Source of the DNA: Colius striatus
Lineage: Eukaryota > Chordata > Aves > Coliiformes > Coliidae
Direction of reading: 5' to 3'
NCBI RefSeq assembly: GCF_028858725.1
Contig: NC_084769.1
Location: 10,727,501-10,791,500 of the forward strand
DNA: 64,000 nucleotides
A program made the position numbers and the translations under genes. The notes under the pieces were generated by a model. It was not told the DNA's origin, made no database searches, and saw nothing but the letters and a program-made list of their open reading frames with translations. Positions within the stretch are counted from its first letter, which is position 1; every line of letters starts with the position of its first letter. This document shows positions 1 to 12,300 of this stretch, in pieces.

Positions 1-1186
1 GGCCTGTGAGGTTGGTTAATTTAAGAAATTAGAATTCTGTAACATTAAAGGCTTTAATTTGTGTGTTATGAGCTTTTTAAATTCTGCTGAGTGACTCTCT
101 GTAAACAAATATTTGAAAACCTTGCAAAAATGGAGACAAATTCATAGGGTTCTTGGCAGGATACTTTTGGGGGAGGGGGGCAGAATCTGTCTATGTGTAC
201 ATTACAGTGTGAATTAGTGGCAACTGCAGCACTGTTTGCCCCCATACATGTGGTCAAAGCAAAAATCTCATCCATTTTCTTTGATTCTGGAGTGAGATTA
301 TGCACACAGCATGCACAGCACATTCACTATGCCCTTTACACCCTGCTTTACCTGCAGGCTGTTTGTATGTCTGCATCCAGAAAGAGCTGTTTATCAGAAG
401 ACTGAAAGGGAATTTGGTACCTCCCTTAAATTGGTTCCTGCCAGAGGCATCAACAGAACTGCTAGGCTTTGCTTCCTGGGGAGTGGCCATTGGTTTCTGC
501 ACAAGGTAGTGTTTGTACTTTTATTGAAGTCTAAGGTGGTTTCCAAATTGCCAAAGTACCACAGGCAGTGTTTGTTTTATTTAAAGCCTAATGTTCTCCA
601 TGGCAACTGACCAAAATCTGATCTAAGTCATTGTCTTTTCATTCAGCCCCAAGGAAACCAGGTTATATTTAGTGATGAATTTGTCCTTCAGGTTGTATTT
701 TGAGTTATGGGCTCAGGTGATCAATGGGCTTTTTGTTGTGGGCAAGGTGAGGAGCTCATATGTAATGGCAGGATATCTCTGCATCAGTCTGGGAGCTGGG
801 CCACCTGGTTGTGGGATGGGATCAGGCCTTTGGCAGAGAAAGAAATAAGAGGGCAATTGCTCTGACTTTGAATTTTGATCTGTTGATCCCCTTCTTGATG
901 CAAGCTTGTCTCAGCCAACCTCCAGTCTTAAAAATGGAGAAGTAACCTTGAAATACAGATGTTACTTTGTTGTTTTGCAGGTAGATGTGGCTGCGGGGTT
1001 TCTCTTGTGAAGATCTAACCCCTGTTCAATGTGCTCAGCTTTCCTTTTTCAGTTGCTTGAAAACCCATCTCTGCCTGTGGGGTCATGTTGTCAATCCTTA
1101 AACTAATTTCATTTCTACTCTCTGCAGCTCAAATTTTCTCGTTGGACTGTTGCAAACTGCAGAATAATGTGAGAATTTTCTTTCAG
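1..1186 (+). other. ESYT3: ESYT3 intron (3' part)
   Basis: No reading frame here matches the missing SMP-domain segment. The region ends in a TTTCTTTCAG acceptor at 1186. No repeat recognised. Confidence 0.7.
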
Positions 1187-4100
1187 TTATGTAGGGGACT
1201 GTGAGATTCACATGGACATATCAAAATTCAATCTGGGAGTGAAAGGTGTACAGGTGAGTGCAGTGCTAATGCTGTCTCTCTGAAGCTGTATGTGGTAGGA
1301 GGTAGCATATCCCAGGGGCTAAGTCATGGCATTTGACTGGGAAACCACCAGCTAGCAGGCTTGGAATGATTGGCTTTACCTCCTTGTGTTTTGGCTGGGG
1401 AAATGATGCCTTCCATGGAAAGCACCTCAGTACCACTTTTAAGCTTCTTAGTGAGACTTTTAAAACAGAGTCAGTGCTAGAGCATAGAGCTCATGAGTTC
1501 TGAGGAGGGTAGAGAACTTCAAAAGAGCTAGTTCTGCCAGGATGTTGATAAACTGGGATAGATTAGATCAACAACCTGTTCTTAAAGTGTTGAAAGCTAA
1601 TAGGCAAAGTACTCTATTGTATGAGAGCCTGGATTACAGAGAGACTCCACAAACTTAGGAGGTATCAATAGCAATGGTTTTGGGTGGAGGAGGTTATGGC
1701 TGCTATCAAGGTCTAAGTAAAATAACTTCAAGCAGGATTTAAAAAATGATCTCCAACCCTGAAAAGCTCACAGTTTTGAAAGTGCATCCCAAGAGTACCT
1801 TCAGCCTCTGTTGTCCTTGGTCTGTTCTGTTTGCAGTTGTACGGGACGTTGCGGGTGATACTGGAACCTCTTCTTACTGATGCCCCTTTTGTTGGAGCAG
1901 TGACCTTGTTCTTTATGCAGAAGCCGGTGAGTCAGGAGGGAACTTCCTTCTGCAGCCTTCTTGCTTCTTACTGTGTCTTAATGCATGGATAGGTGTTCAG
2001 TGAGTGCCACAGCCCAGCACTGGTAACCCTAACTGCATAAGCATGAATGCCTCACAGTGCAGGTGTTTGAGTACCAAATTGATAATTGTTCAAAGCTCAT
2101 CTTGAATTCTTAGGAGGACAGGAATGAGTTTGCCCTATTCCTTCACAGAATCTCAAGGGCTAGAAGGGACCTCGAAAGATCATCCAGTGCAACCCCCCTG
2201 CCAGAGCAGGACCACCTAGAGTAGGTTACACAGGAACTCATCCACGTGGGTTTGGAATGTCTCCAGGGAAGGAGACTCCACAACCCATCTGGGCAGCCCC
2301 TTCCAGTGCTCCCTCACCTGAACAGTCAAGAAGCTTTTCCTTGTGTTTCCTTGGAACCTCTTATATTCCAGCTTGTACTCATTGTCCCTTGTCCTGTCAT
2401 TGGCTATCACTGAGAACAGCCTGGTTCCATCCTCCTGACACCCACCCTTTACATATTTGTAAACATTAATGAAGTCACCCCTCAGTCTCCTCCAAGCTAG
2501 AGCCCCAGCTTCCTCAGCCTTTCATCCGAAGGCAGATGCTCCACTCCCTTCATCATCTTTGAGGCCCTGCCCTGAGCTCTCTCCAGCAGCTCCCTGTCCC
2601 TCTTGAACTGAGGGAACTCAGAACTGGACATTGCATCTTGAATATTGTGTGCAGTTCTGTGCCACTCAGTTCAAGAGGACAGGGAGCTACTGGAGAGAGT
2701 TCAGCACAGGGCCACAAAGGTGATGGAGTGGAGCGTTTCCCTTATGATGAGTGGCTGAGGGAGCTGGGGCTCTTCAGCTTGAAGAAGAGGAAACTTTCAT
2801 ACTAGTACCTAAAAAATTACTTGTTTCACTCCAAGAATGGAAGGACTTTCCAATGGTGACAACACAGGAGCCAATTCCTAGGCCTTTGCTGCAAGGTTCC
2901 TGGCAGGTGGCTCTTAAAGCTTCCCGTTCATAGATTTTTAAATGCGGTCATCTTGGGGACCATTCAGTCACAGCTGTGCTTTGAAAGCTTGCCTGTTTAA
3001 GGCCTTGTAGTTTAATTGTGGTTTAATAAAATAGGGGAAACCTTCTAGTCTTGTGATAACCAGTTATCTTATAGCACACAGCTTTCCTTCTTTGTGGGTT
3101 ATCCTCTGCTCAAGTTCATGGAAGTCATACATTTTTGGTCCTGGATGAGGTGGTTTTCTGTTTACATGTAGTGGTATTATTTTAGCACATGGAAAAATGA
3201 ATGTTTATTGTGTGAATGGAAATACAAATTCCTGAAGTGCAATGGTGTTTGTGAATCCCCCTGCCTCAGGGCACAAGCCAAGCCCCAAGTAAAAGGATGA
3301 GGAAACAATTTCAAAGTCTAGGAAGAGTGGCCATTGCTAGGAGATGAATGCTGTGCTTCCCTGTGCTTGCAGGATGAATCCCAGAGACACTCTCATTTGA
3401 AATAGGTAAACTAGATAAGGGAGTTGCTACCAGCTGTTGGTTTTAATGTATAGATGCAGTCTCTTGTTGATGACAATTTTCTTTATTTAAACATCTGGCT
3501 TTGGTTTAGAAGCATTTGCTTACCCCTTTAAATTTTACCCTTGTTCCAAAGTAAATTTTAATGGTCCTGTATAATTTTTCTCCCTGATCTCGTTGTAGCA
3601 CTTGGAAATCAACTGGGCGGGCATGAGCAACCTCCTGGATGTCCCAGGGATTAAGTGAGTGTCTGTTCTGCTTCACTTTATTCTTCTGTCAAAAGACTTT
3701 GGAAGTTGGGATGGATTTCTTCAGTAATCATCAAAGTTATTCTCAAGAGTGGTTTGTAGGTATCACAGAGTTGAAGTACAATGTATGATAAAGAAAACTG
3801 CACCAGATTTATAAGGAGAAATATTCTTCTCTTTCTGCATCATCTGCTTACCCTTTAGGTTCTTCAGAACACACAGCTCTTCCTCAATGCCCCGGGAGGC
3901 ATCTTGTGCATAAAACTTGCACAGCAAGGGAGAAAATCCTAGCGGTTTTCAGTATTGTAAGTTTCAAACTGGTTCTCCAGATCAGAGATTCACTTTGTCC
4001 TTGTTCCTTATTGTAAAGATAAAATTCTGTTACACAAAACCAAAATATTTTGGTTACTCAGCCATTGCCTTTCTCCTTTGAAATGCAAATGCAGACACTT

Positions 4101-6353
4101 CTCTTGTCCTCCCTTCCTCTGCAGCTCATGGTTTGCAGACTGTTAGGAAGTGGCTGGATACTTTAGGTGCCAGGTTGTGCATTAAAGGGTCTCTGAAGAC
4201 CTTTCATGTTGAGTGAGAAGAGGCTTTCTTTTCTCTTCATTTGAGGCCCCAGCGGCCTTTTGCCCTGGAGTTTGCCCTGAGAGCTCGTTTTTTTATCAGA
4301 GGAATTAATCTGTTCTTTTCTAAGGTGGTTTCCTTAATCACTGCAGGTGGAAGGTATGTAGGTGTTCCAACCTACAGCCTCTCATATAATTAAGTGCAAA
4401 TTTGGTGTCCTAAATTGTTCCTCCCTGGTTCTCTCACAGGGATTTGAAAACAGAAACCCTTGCTTGTTGCACATGAAAGCCAGGAGCAGGACATCCCTGA
4501 CTGTGAATAGGCTGAAGTACAGGTTGAACAAGAGCACTCCTTTTCAAATGAATCCAGTTTACTTCAGAGAGTAAAGAAATTGGATGCAGCCATCTGCCCT
4601 CATGTACAAGCTGTGTTTTGTTGGGTGTACCCTGAAACTCACAAGAAGGGACACTTCTGTGACCTTCCTGTGGGATTTTTTTTTTTACAGGAAAGCCAAC
4701 AGCCTGACAAAGGGTTTTCAAGCCCTTTGTAGTAGGAGAGGACTTTATTCTATGTGAATCCAGCCTCATCTGTGACTGTCGGTTCTGTTGCATAATCTTA
4801 TCTTCAGAACCTGCCTTATAAGCACTAAATTTATCAAGAGGATCAAAGTCTTTCAGATGTTTGGTCCTCTCGGGTTTTCCTCTTCTTATTGTCTTCTGCA
4901 CATGCCAAGTTGCAATAGTATGTTAAAATCATCTTAGTGAGCTGAAGAGTGCTGGATATCTGTGATAGCCATATACATCTTGCTCAGAAGAAACAGGTCA
5001 AGTTTTCCCCACCATAAAAACAGAACAATTGTAAAGAAAATATTTAAACTGAAAAGCTAAAAAGTCTTAAGTTTTAAGTCAACTGAAAAGTTCCCTAAAT
5101 TTCAAGACAGGACAGTACCCTCAGTTCAACCAATGTGACCTCCTGTGTCCAAAGCTCCAGCTACCTCAAACACAATTTTCCTCCTTAGTGCAAATATACC
5201 AAGGTACAGAATCTCATCTCTTGCTTGGTGTTCTATTAAAAAAAACCAACAAAACACCACCAAACTCATCTTGTTTTGAATGTGACTGGTTTCTCCTTCC
5301 ATATTACAGTAAGGTCTTAGCATGTGACCGAGAGCAGACAGTAGTGTGTGCTGGGGCCGTGGTCTGAGTCTAAAACCAAACTATCCCAAGGTCTTGAGCC
5401 CCCTGTGAAATGCTGAAAATTCCTGATTCCCTCCTCTCCTCATCCATCTCTGGTGTTGGCATTCCCAAGGAAAGCCAGAAGGCACATGAGTTTGTATGAC
5501 TTGTTTGGGTGTATGATGATCTCATCATGTGGACTAAGCTTCCATTCATCACTCACAGCCTGCCAGAGCCAAATTCACATCTAGCCCTAGTAACCCTAGA
5601 CTGGAACATCCCTGCATGCAAGCAGGCACTTGCACCACGTATGCCCCAGGGCAATGGCGATTATGTGCAGAAGGAGAGAGAATAAGACTGAAAGGGTTCT
5701 TGAGAGGCTGCCCCATGCTCATAATCTGCTCTGCAGCAGCTCAGATGGATGCTGATTATGGTAAGAGGCAGCCTGACCTTCCACAGTGATCTACATCCAC
5801 CCTTGGTGATTGGCTTTGGTGTTGACCTGTCTTCTCCATTTCCTCTTATTCTAAGCTAGAAGTCATAAGCATAGGTTTCCTCTGCCCCTGTGCTGTTGTA
5901 CATAGGCAATCTTTCATAGAATCATAGAATAATTTAGGCTGGAAAAGATCCTTAAAATCAAGTCCAACCATAAAGGAAACGCTGTCAAGTCCACCACTAA
6001 ACTATGTCCCTCGATGCCACATCTAGATGTCTTTTAAATGCATGCAGGGATGAGGACTCTCCCACCTCCCTGGGCAGTCTGTTCCAATATTTGTTAACTC
6101 TTTGGGGTAAGGTAGGCAGTATCATTCCTCTCACAGTGCCCATTTTTTTCACTGTGCCTCTCTCCCGTTCTAACTGAAACAGTGAGTGACTGTGGAGATT
6201 TAGATTGCTTTTCTTTTTCCCCCCACCTCCAGTGTAATATCAGACTCATTAATTCAAGACTTCATTGCTGCACGGCTGGTTCTCCCAAACAGGATCACAG
6301 TGCCTCTGAAAAAGAACATGAACATTGCCCACTTGAGGTTCCCTATCCCACAT
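1187..6353 (+). CDS. ESYT3: ESYT3 exons for the C-terminal part of the SMP domain
   Basis: Four exons (1187-1253, 1837-1926, 3599-3654, 6233-6353) read as one continuous SMP segment. It starts [12 protein letters not shown] and continues through [26 protein letters not shown] and [12 protein letters not shown]. These are hallmark strings of the tubular lipid-binding SMP fold of extended synaptotagmins. The first base of the first exon finishes a codon begun upstream, so at least one more coding exon exists before position 1. Introns here contain CR1 debris at 2.1-2.8 kb and 5.9-6.1 kb and otherwise nothing I recognise. Confidence 0.92.
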
Positions 6354-9300
6354 GTGAGTTGGTTTGAGTTGTTGGGTTTTTTTTTTCAGTGAGGGTGTTA
6401 AATCTGCCTGAGTCTGCCTCTGCATGCAAGTCTTAAGTTCCTGCATCGATTGTTTAAACCTGCATTGTAAAGCTTTCTGTAGGTAATATTTCAGACATAT
6501 AAAAGCATATGTTGGATAGTCATAATTAGGTGGGGATGGGGGACTGGTTGGGTGGTCCTACCCTCTATATATGGTGTTAGACACTGAGCTTATTCACTGA
6601 TTTAAACCTTTAGTCTCACTTGAGAATATCACAGATCTTCAGTTAGAGAAGGGAAGTACATGAGCAATGAGTATCAGAGTACTGAATTCTTTTGCTAATG
6701 CTGTGAAGGGGTGTAAACAGGGAGCTCAGAGGGTGACATCTCTGCTGCATGTTACAGGAAAAAAAACCCCAACCAATCTCTTAAATGTTTGACCTATCCA
6801 GTTCTTTAGTCCCCTTCATCCATCAAACACCTAATACACTCACTAATGACACTAAATATACATGATGACAAAAGTGCTCCCTACTGCAAACTTTAATCAC
6901 CAAGTGGAAGCTGAATGGCCACTCTGCAGTAAGAACCTGCCAATGGGTGCTTAGTTCCTCCTTCAGTCAGTGGGAACTGACCTTTACACTTCATCTGACT
7001 ATGGCTATATTCCTGTGTGCATATGAACGTTTCTGATTTACAAATCAATTGAAGAATATTTCCTACCCAATTATCTAGATTGGATTGTGTCTCTGTTTAA
7101 GGAGGGGTGGGGGTAAATGGTGGAAAAAGTGTTTTAAACCAGCTGTCATTAGAAATGTACTACAGCAAAGTACACGTCTTTGCAAAACTGTCATGGTGAT
7201 TACCTTTGGTGCCTGAAATAACTAGTTTTGGGAGGTTGTAATGATCCAAAGATTGCATTTGCATGACCATATTTATATCTCATTTAGGGAGTAATAAGGG
7301 TTCATCTGCTGGAAGCTGAAAACCTTGTTCAGAAAGACAGTTTCCTTGGTGCAATCAGGGGGAAGTCTGACCCGTATGCGCTGCTTCGCGTTGGCACAGT
7401 GCAGTATCGAAGCAAGACAGTTTCCAGGGATCTTAATCCTATTTGGAATGAGACATTTGAGGTATTGAATCTTTTGATCTTTCCATCTGTAGGACACACA
7501 GCCCTTTACATCCCCCTATTCCTCTTAGCTGATTGTGCTGGAGCAGGTGGACTTCCTTGTTATTTGACTGAGGAGGTATTTCTGTCCCTTAAAGAGGTTC
7601 AGGTTTACATTGCAAACTTGAAGTGTCAAACTTGATGTGATTTACATCTGTGGGTTTTTGGAGGAGGTGCAAAGTGCTGCTTTAAATATCAATCAGTGTA
7701 GCAGATTTAAATATCAATCAGTGTAATCTGCTCTGGCATTGATTCTTCCCTACTTGTTAAGGATACCAGTTTGAGAAGTTTAACTTGTAGTTCAACACCA
7801 AACTTGATTTTGGAATATTTTCCCCTGTAATTGATTGTGTTTGTTACACAATTATAGCCACAAAACAGCAGGGAATGTCCTTCACATGTTATACAGCTGT
7901 CAAGTTGTCATGTTCTTGCCCATAGGGTGAGCTTATATGAACCTCTGTGTATTTTTAACCATTACCTCTTTCTCCTCCAGTTTGTTGTTCATGAAATGCC
8001 TGGTCAAGACTTAGAAGTGGACTTGTATGATGAAGATCCAGATAAAGATGACTTTATGGGCAGGTAAATTAGCATAACCCTTGCTGGGGTCCAATAACCT
8101 CTACAACTGAACAGAGATTTAATACTGAAGGAAGTTGATAGAATCATAGAATGGTAGAGGTTGGAAAGGACCTTTAGACATCATCCAGTCCAACTCCCCT
8201 GCTAAAGCAGGTGCACCTATATCAGGTCACACAGGAACATGTCAAGGTGGGTCTTGAAAACCTCCAGAGAAGGAGCCTCCCCACCCTCCCTGGGCAGCCT
8301 GTGCCAGGGCTCCCTCACCTCAACAGTGAAAGAGTTTTTCTTTATGTTTGAATGGAACTTTTTGTGTTCCAGCTTCTCTCCATTACCCCTTGTTCTGTCA
8401 CTAGATACAACAGGAAAGAATGATGCCCCAACCTCCTGACACCCACCATTTAGATATTTGTAAATTCTCTTTGTCCAGATATTAATACTAAGTTATTAGT
8501 TCCCAGTGTATGTAAGTTTGAACAAGGTTAGAGAATGGTCCCAGGCTCCTGCAGGTAATCCTAGGATGCCATTAGAAGTGGTAGTTACTACAGAACTTGA
8601 GATTTACATCAAATTTGTTTAGTTTTGGAGTATCTCAAGAGGGAGAGTTGAGAAGTGTAAGTGCTTTCCAGCACACCCACTGGCAAGTAAAGCAGGCAAG
8701 TTATTTGGGACTGATTGGAGTGGGGGCTTTTTTTCTGGTGGCTTCTTGCTGCAGCAGCAGTATGTTATATGCCTAAGTATACACTGAAATGTTTGCTTTT
8801 TGTCTTTCAGCTTGCTTATAAGCCTAGTGGATGTAATGAGTGACAGAACTGTTGATGAGGTAAACATCATGGTTTATTTCTAAACATGACTGGTGGTGTA
8901 TGCTTATATGTATTCGTGTTCTCTCCCTCTGCCCCTACATTGTTTCTGTGTGCTTAAAGCTTCGTTGCACACTCACACTGTGGTATTTTTACAAAAAGAA
9001 AGTGCCTTCACTCAGAAGTCTTTGAAGTAGCCATGACAATAATTTGTACAACCTCAGACAGCCCTGAGGTTATGCTGAGCCAGCAGTGGGGTATCTTGTG
9101 TTGATATCTCTTGTCCTGTATGTACCAAATGTTTTGTACAAGGCTACAGATAAAGTTTGGTGAAGCAGTCTGATTGCTGAGGGAAGAAATGATCCCATCT
9201 CATAACGGCTCATCCTGCAACCCAGCACTCTGCAAACAATGCCAGGGTGCCTGTTGTGTGCTGCTGCTGGTTGGAAATAGCCACCTGCTTTGCATGTATA

Positions 9301-12300
9301 GGAGTATCTTGTTTACGTTTTTTCTGGCTTGTGACTATAAGCAGATGGACATGCTCCAATCAGTGTCAAAAATGCAAGCTAAGGCACTCAAAGTCCAATT
9401 CATAATGTCTATTGCATGTAAGTCTCAAGAGACTGCAACATAATATAAAAACATTATTCTGCCTCACAACTCTGAAGTTAGTCTTTGTTGTCTCCATTTA
9501 GTGGTTTCCCTTAAGTAAGACAGCAAGTGGACACTTGCATTTAAAACTGGAGTGGCTTTCGCTAGTAAATGACCAAGAAAAACTGCACGAGGTGAGTGTA
9601 TCTGCTTAAAGGATTCAGGTACTCTGGTCCCTGTCCAGTGATCAACAAAGGAGTGTGTAAAATTAGGAACCCCAGACAAAGACATGAGAGTTTATTTTTG
9701 TCTGACAAAGGTTAGATGTGATTCCCCCTCAAGGGGATGGACGTTAGCTTGCCCCAGATCCCTTGGCAATTCAGGAATAACTCAAATCTGGCAGCTCTTT
9801 TTGCTTGAGTTAACAAAGCTTTGTTTGACTCACTGTACAGTGGCCTCTCACAGTTCCTTCTGTGTTATTTTTTCTGTTCCCTCTTCATCTAGGTTCTGTG
9901 TAGAACCTCTGCCTCTAACCCGAACCAGTCATAGACAATAACCAGCACTGGTGCTTGGTAGGGCCGTGCTTGCAAATAGTTAATTTTAGTTATTAAAATA
10001 ACAATAATATATAATAATAGTAACAAAAAGGAAGATAACAAAAAGGGAAATAAAAACCAAGAAAAGACAAGTGATGCCCTATGCAGTTGCTGACCAAACG
10101 CTGAGTGATGCCTGAGTGGAGATCCACACCTCCCTGCCGACTCCCTCCAGCAACAATTATAAACATCCCTGTGTTATCAGCATTATTCTCACACTAAGTC
10201 TATAACACAACCCTTTACCAGCTACTGGGAAGAAAATGAACAATGTCCCAGCTGAAACCAGGACACTTGTCCTGCAGAGTTACTTGGATAAAGCCCGTTT
10301 CCCAAGGATGCTCTTTATTCATAATCAACAAAAGCATTTGAGTTCCACTGAGGTGGATAAAGATTGTTCCCAGGCTTTGCTCTACTGACACTGGATTACT
10401 GATGTTGGTGTGTGGGTGAGCATCGTTCTAGGCATCTTGCTGCACTGGGGAATCCAACCAGTTCTGCACTAGAGAGATTGAAAAGCATTGAGGCCAGTGA
10501 ATTGAAAAGACTTACACTTCTTCTTACTGGTCTGCTTAAAACTGTCATCCTGGAGTGGCTTGTGCTCCTCCAAATTGCAGGTTTTAGGAGAAAGGTGAAG
10601 AGCTGCTTAGCTTTCAGAAACTGTCTTTTGAATCTGTGTCGTGCTTTACACTGTCCTTGATGGGTGATCATGACTATCTTGTGTTTTGTTTTGTCTTTGC
10701 TGGCTTTTGCAGGATAAGAAGGGTCTGTCTACAGCTATTCTGATAGTCTACTTGGACAGTGCCTTCAACCTTCCAGTAAGTACAAACCACATGCAGACAG
10801 CCTTCACTCCTAACCTCTTTTTCAAAGCCCACAAATTAATTCTTTTTAAATGCTCTTTTACTAATTCAGAAAAACCACTTTGAGTATTCCAATGGTGACT
10901 GTGGAGCAAAGAAGATCAAAAATAACAAGTACCTCAAGGTAAAATGTATATTCTTTTCCTATGCTTGCAAAACAACATCCTGGATGATGCAGTATCGTAG
11001 CAACTGAAGCTAGCTGTGGTTAAAAAGGAATGATCTCTCCACTGTCAGAATCTAAGTGACCAGAGGTTCAAAATAGTGACTGAAAAAGTCTGGGAGGTCC
11101 CAGGGGGAAGGCAGCCCAGAGATATTAGATTGTGGGGGGGCATTGTCTTTGATTTTATTTCATGCTTTGGACATGGAGCCTACAGATATGAGTTCAAGTC
11201 ACGTTATCCTTTCTGCTGCTGCAGGGGCTCTTTCCATGCTGAGCTGTTCCAGCTTGACCTCCCACACTGGGGTGGGAGAGACATACTTGTTTGTGGTAAC
11301 TTTCCTGTCCATTGTGATCTGACCACTAGACTCCTTTCTCCTCAGTTTCAGGGGGATTCAGAACCACTCTGTCATTCATGTCTACTCTCTCTTTGCTCCT
11401 GTTTGATTTTTTTTCCCCCAAATAGTGTGTTTTCCTTCTGTGATGTAAATGGTGAGTGTAGGGAAGAATATCTTTCTCCCTTTTTTCTTGAACAAGCTAC
11501 ACACAACCACAGCTCTGAGCCATGGATAAAATTACCCATTCTCTCTGAGTAGCTCCCCTCCTAAATGCAATCTGTACAATTTAGATCAGTTACCAGCACA
11601 GTTACACATCACATTCTATAATCCTTAATCATGGACTTCATTGTATCCACTTTTTGTACAATGTCATGCCAAGAACAGGTGCTCAGCCTTAACTTCTATG
11701 GCATTAGTGCAGAGAGGCCCTGTACAAGAGGTTCAGTATTACTGCTTCTGGAGAGAAAATGTTACTTGATGCTGAAGACTCACTTCTAGATGCTTTACAG
11801 CAAGTCTTAAGCCTTAGAAACCAGTCCTGTTTCATTCCGGAATGATGAAGACTTCCTACTGAGCCTTCAACTCTTTTCTCTGTTTCCTCCCAGCTTCTGA
11901 TATTTTTAACTGCTCACCTATTGAAACCTAAATTCATAAAACTTTGTCTTAAATGTACACTTTTGATGGCAGAGGGTAGGACTGTGCTGTGCTGTGGCTG
12001 GAGTCTTTCCTGTGTATTGTACCCTTCAGATGCCCCACATCTGAAATCAGCTTTCCAGCAACTTACTTTGAGTAGTGGTTTGATATTGCTCCTTATCAAC
12101 TATAAATGTCTCTTCTTCCATTTTTTTGCCTTGTGTTAAATGACAGAAGATGGAACGAGAACCTTCCTCCTTCGTCCTGCTCACAGTAGGAAACAAGACT
12201 CACAAAAGCAAGGTGAGGCTGATTGACTCTTCTGCTTTCCTTAATTACTTTCTATTTTATGGGTGACTATCTCCAAGCAGCCCCTAGGAAGGCCAGGACT

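Noticed and set aside
4434-4901. 155-codon open frame on minus
   Set aside because: It lies in an ESYT3 intron, has no domain signature, and is not supported by flanking splice sites.
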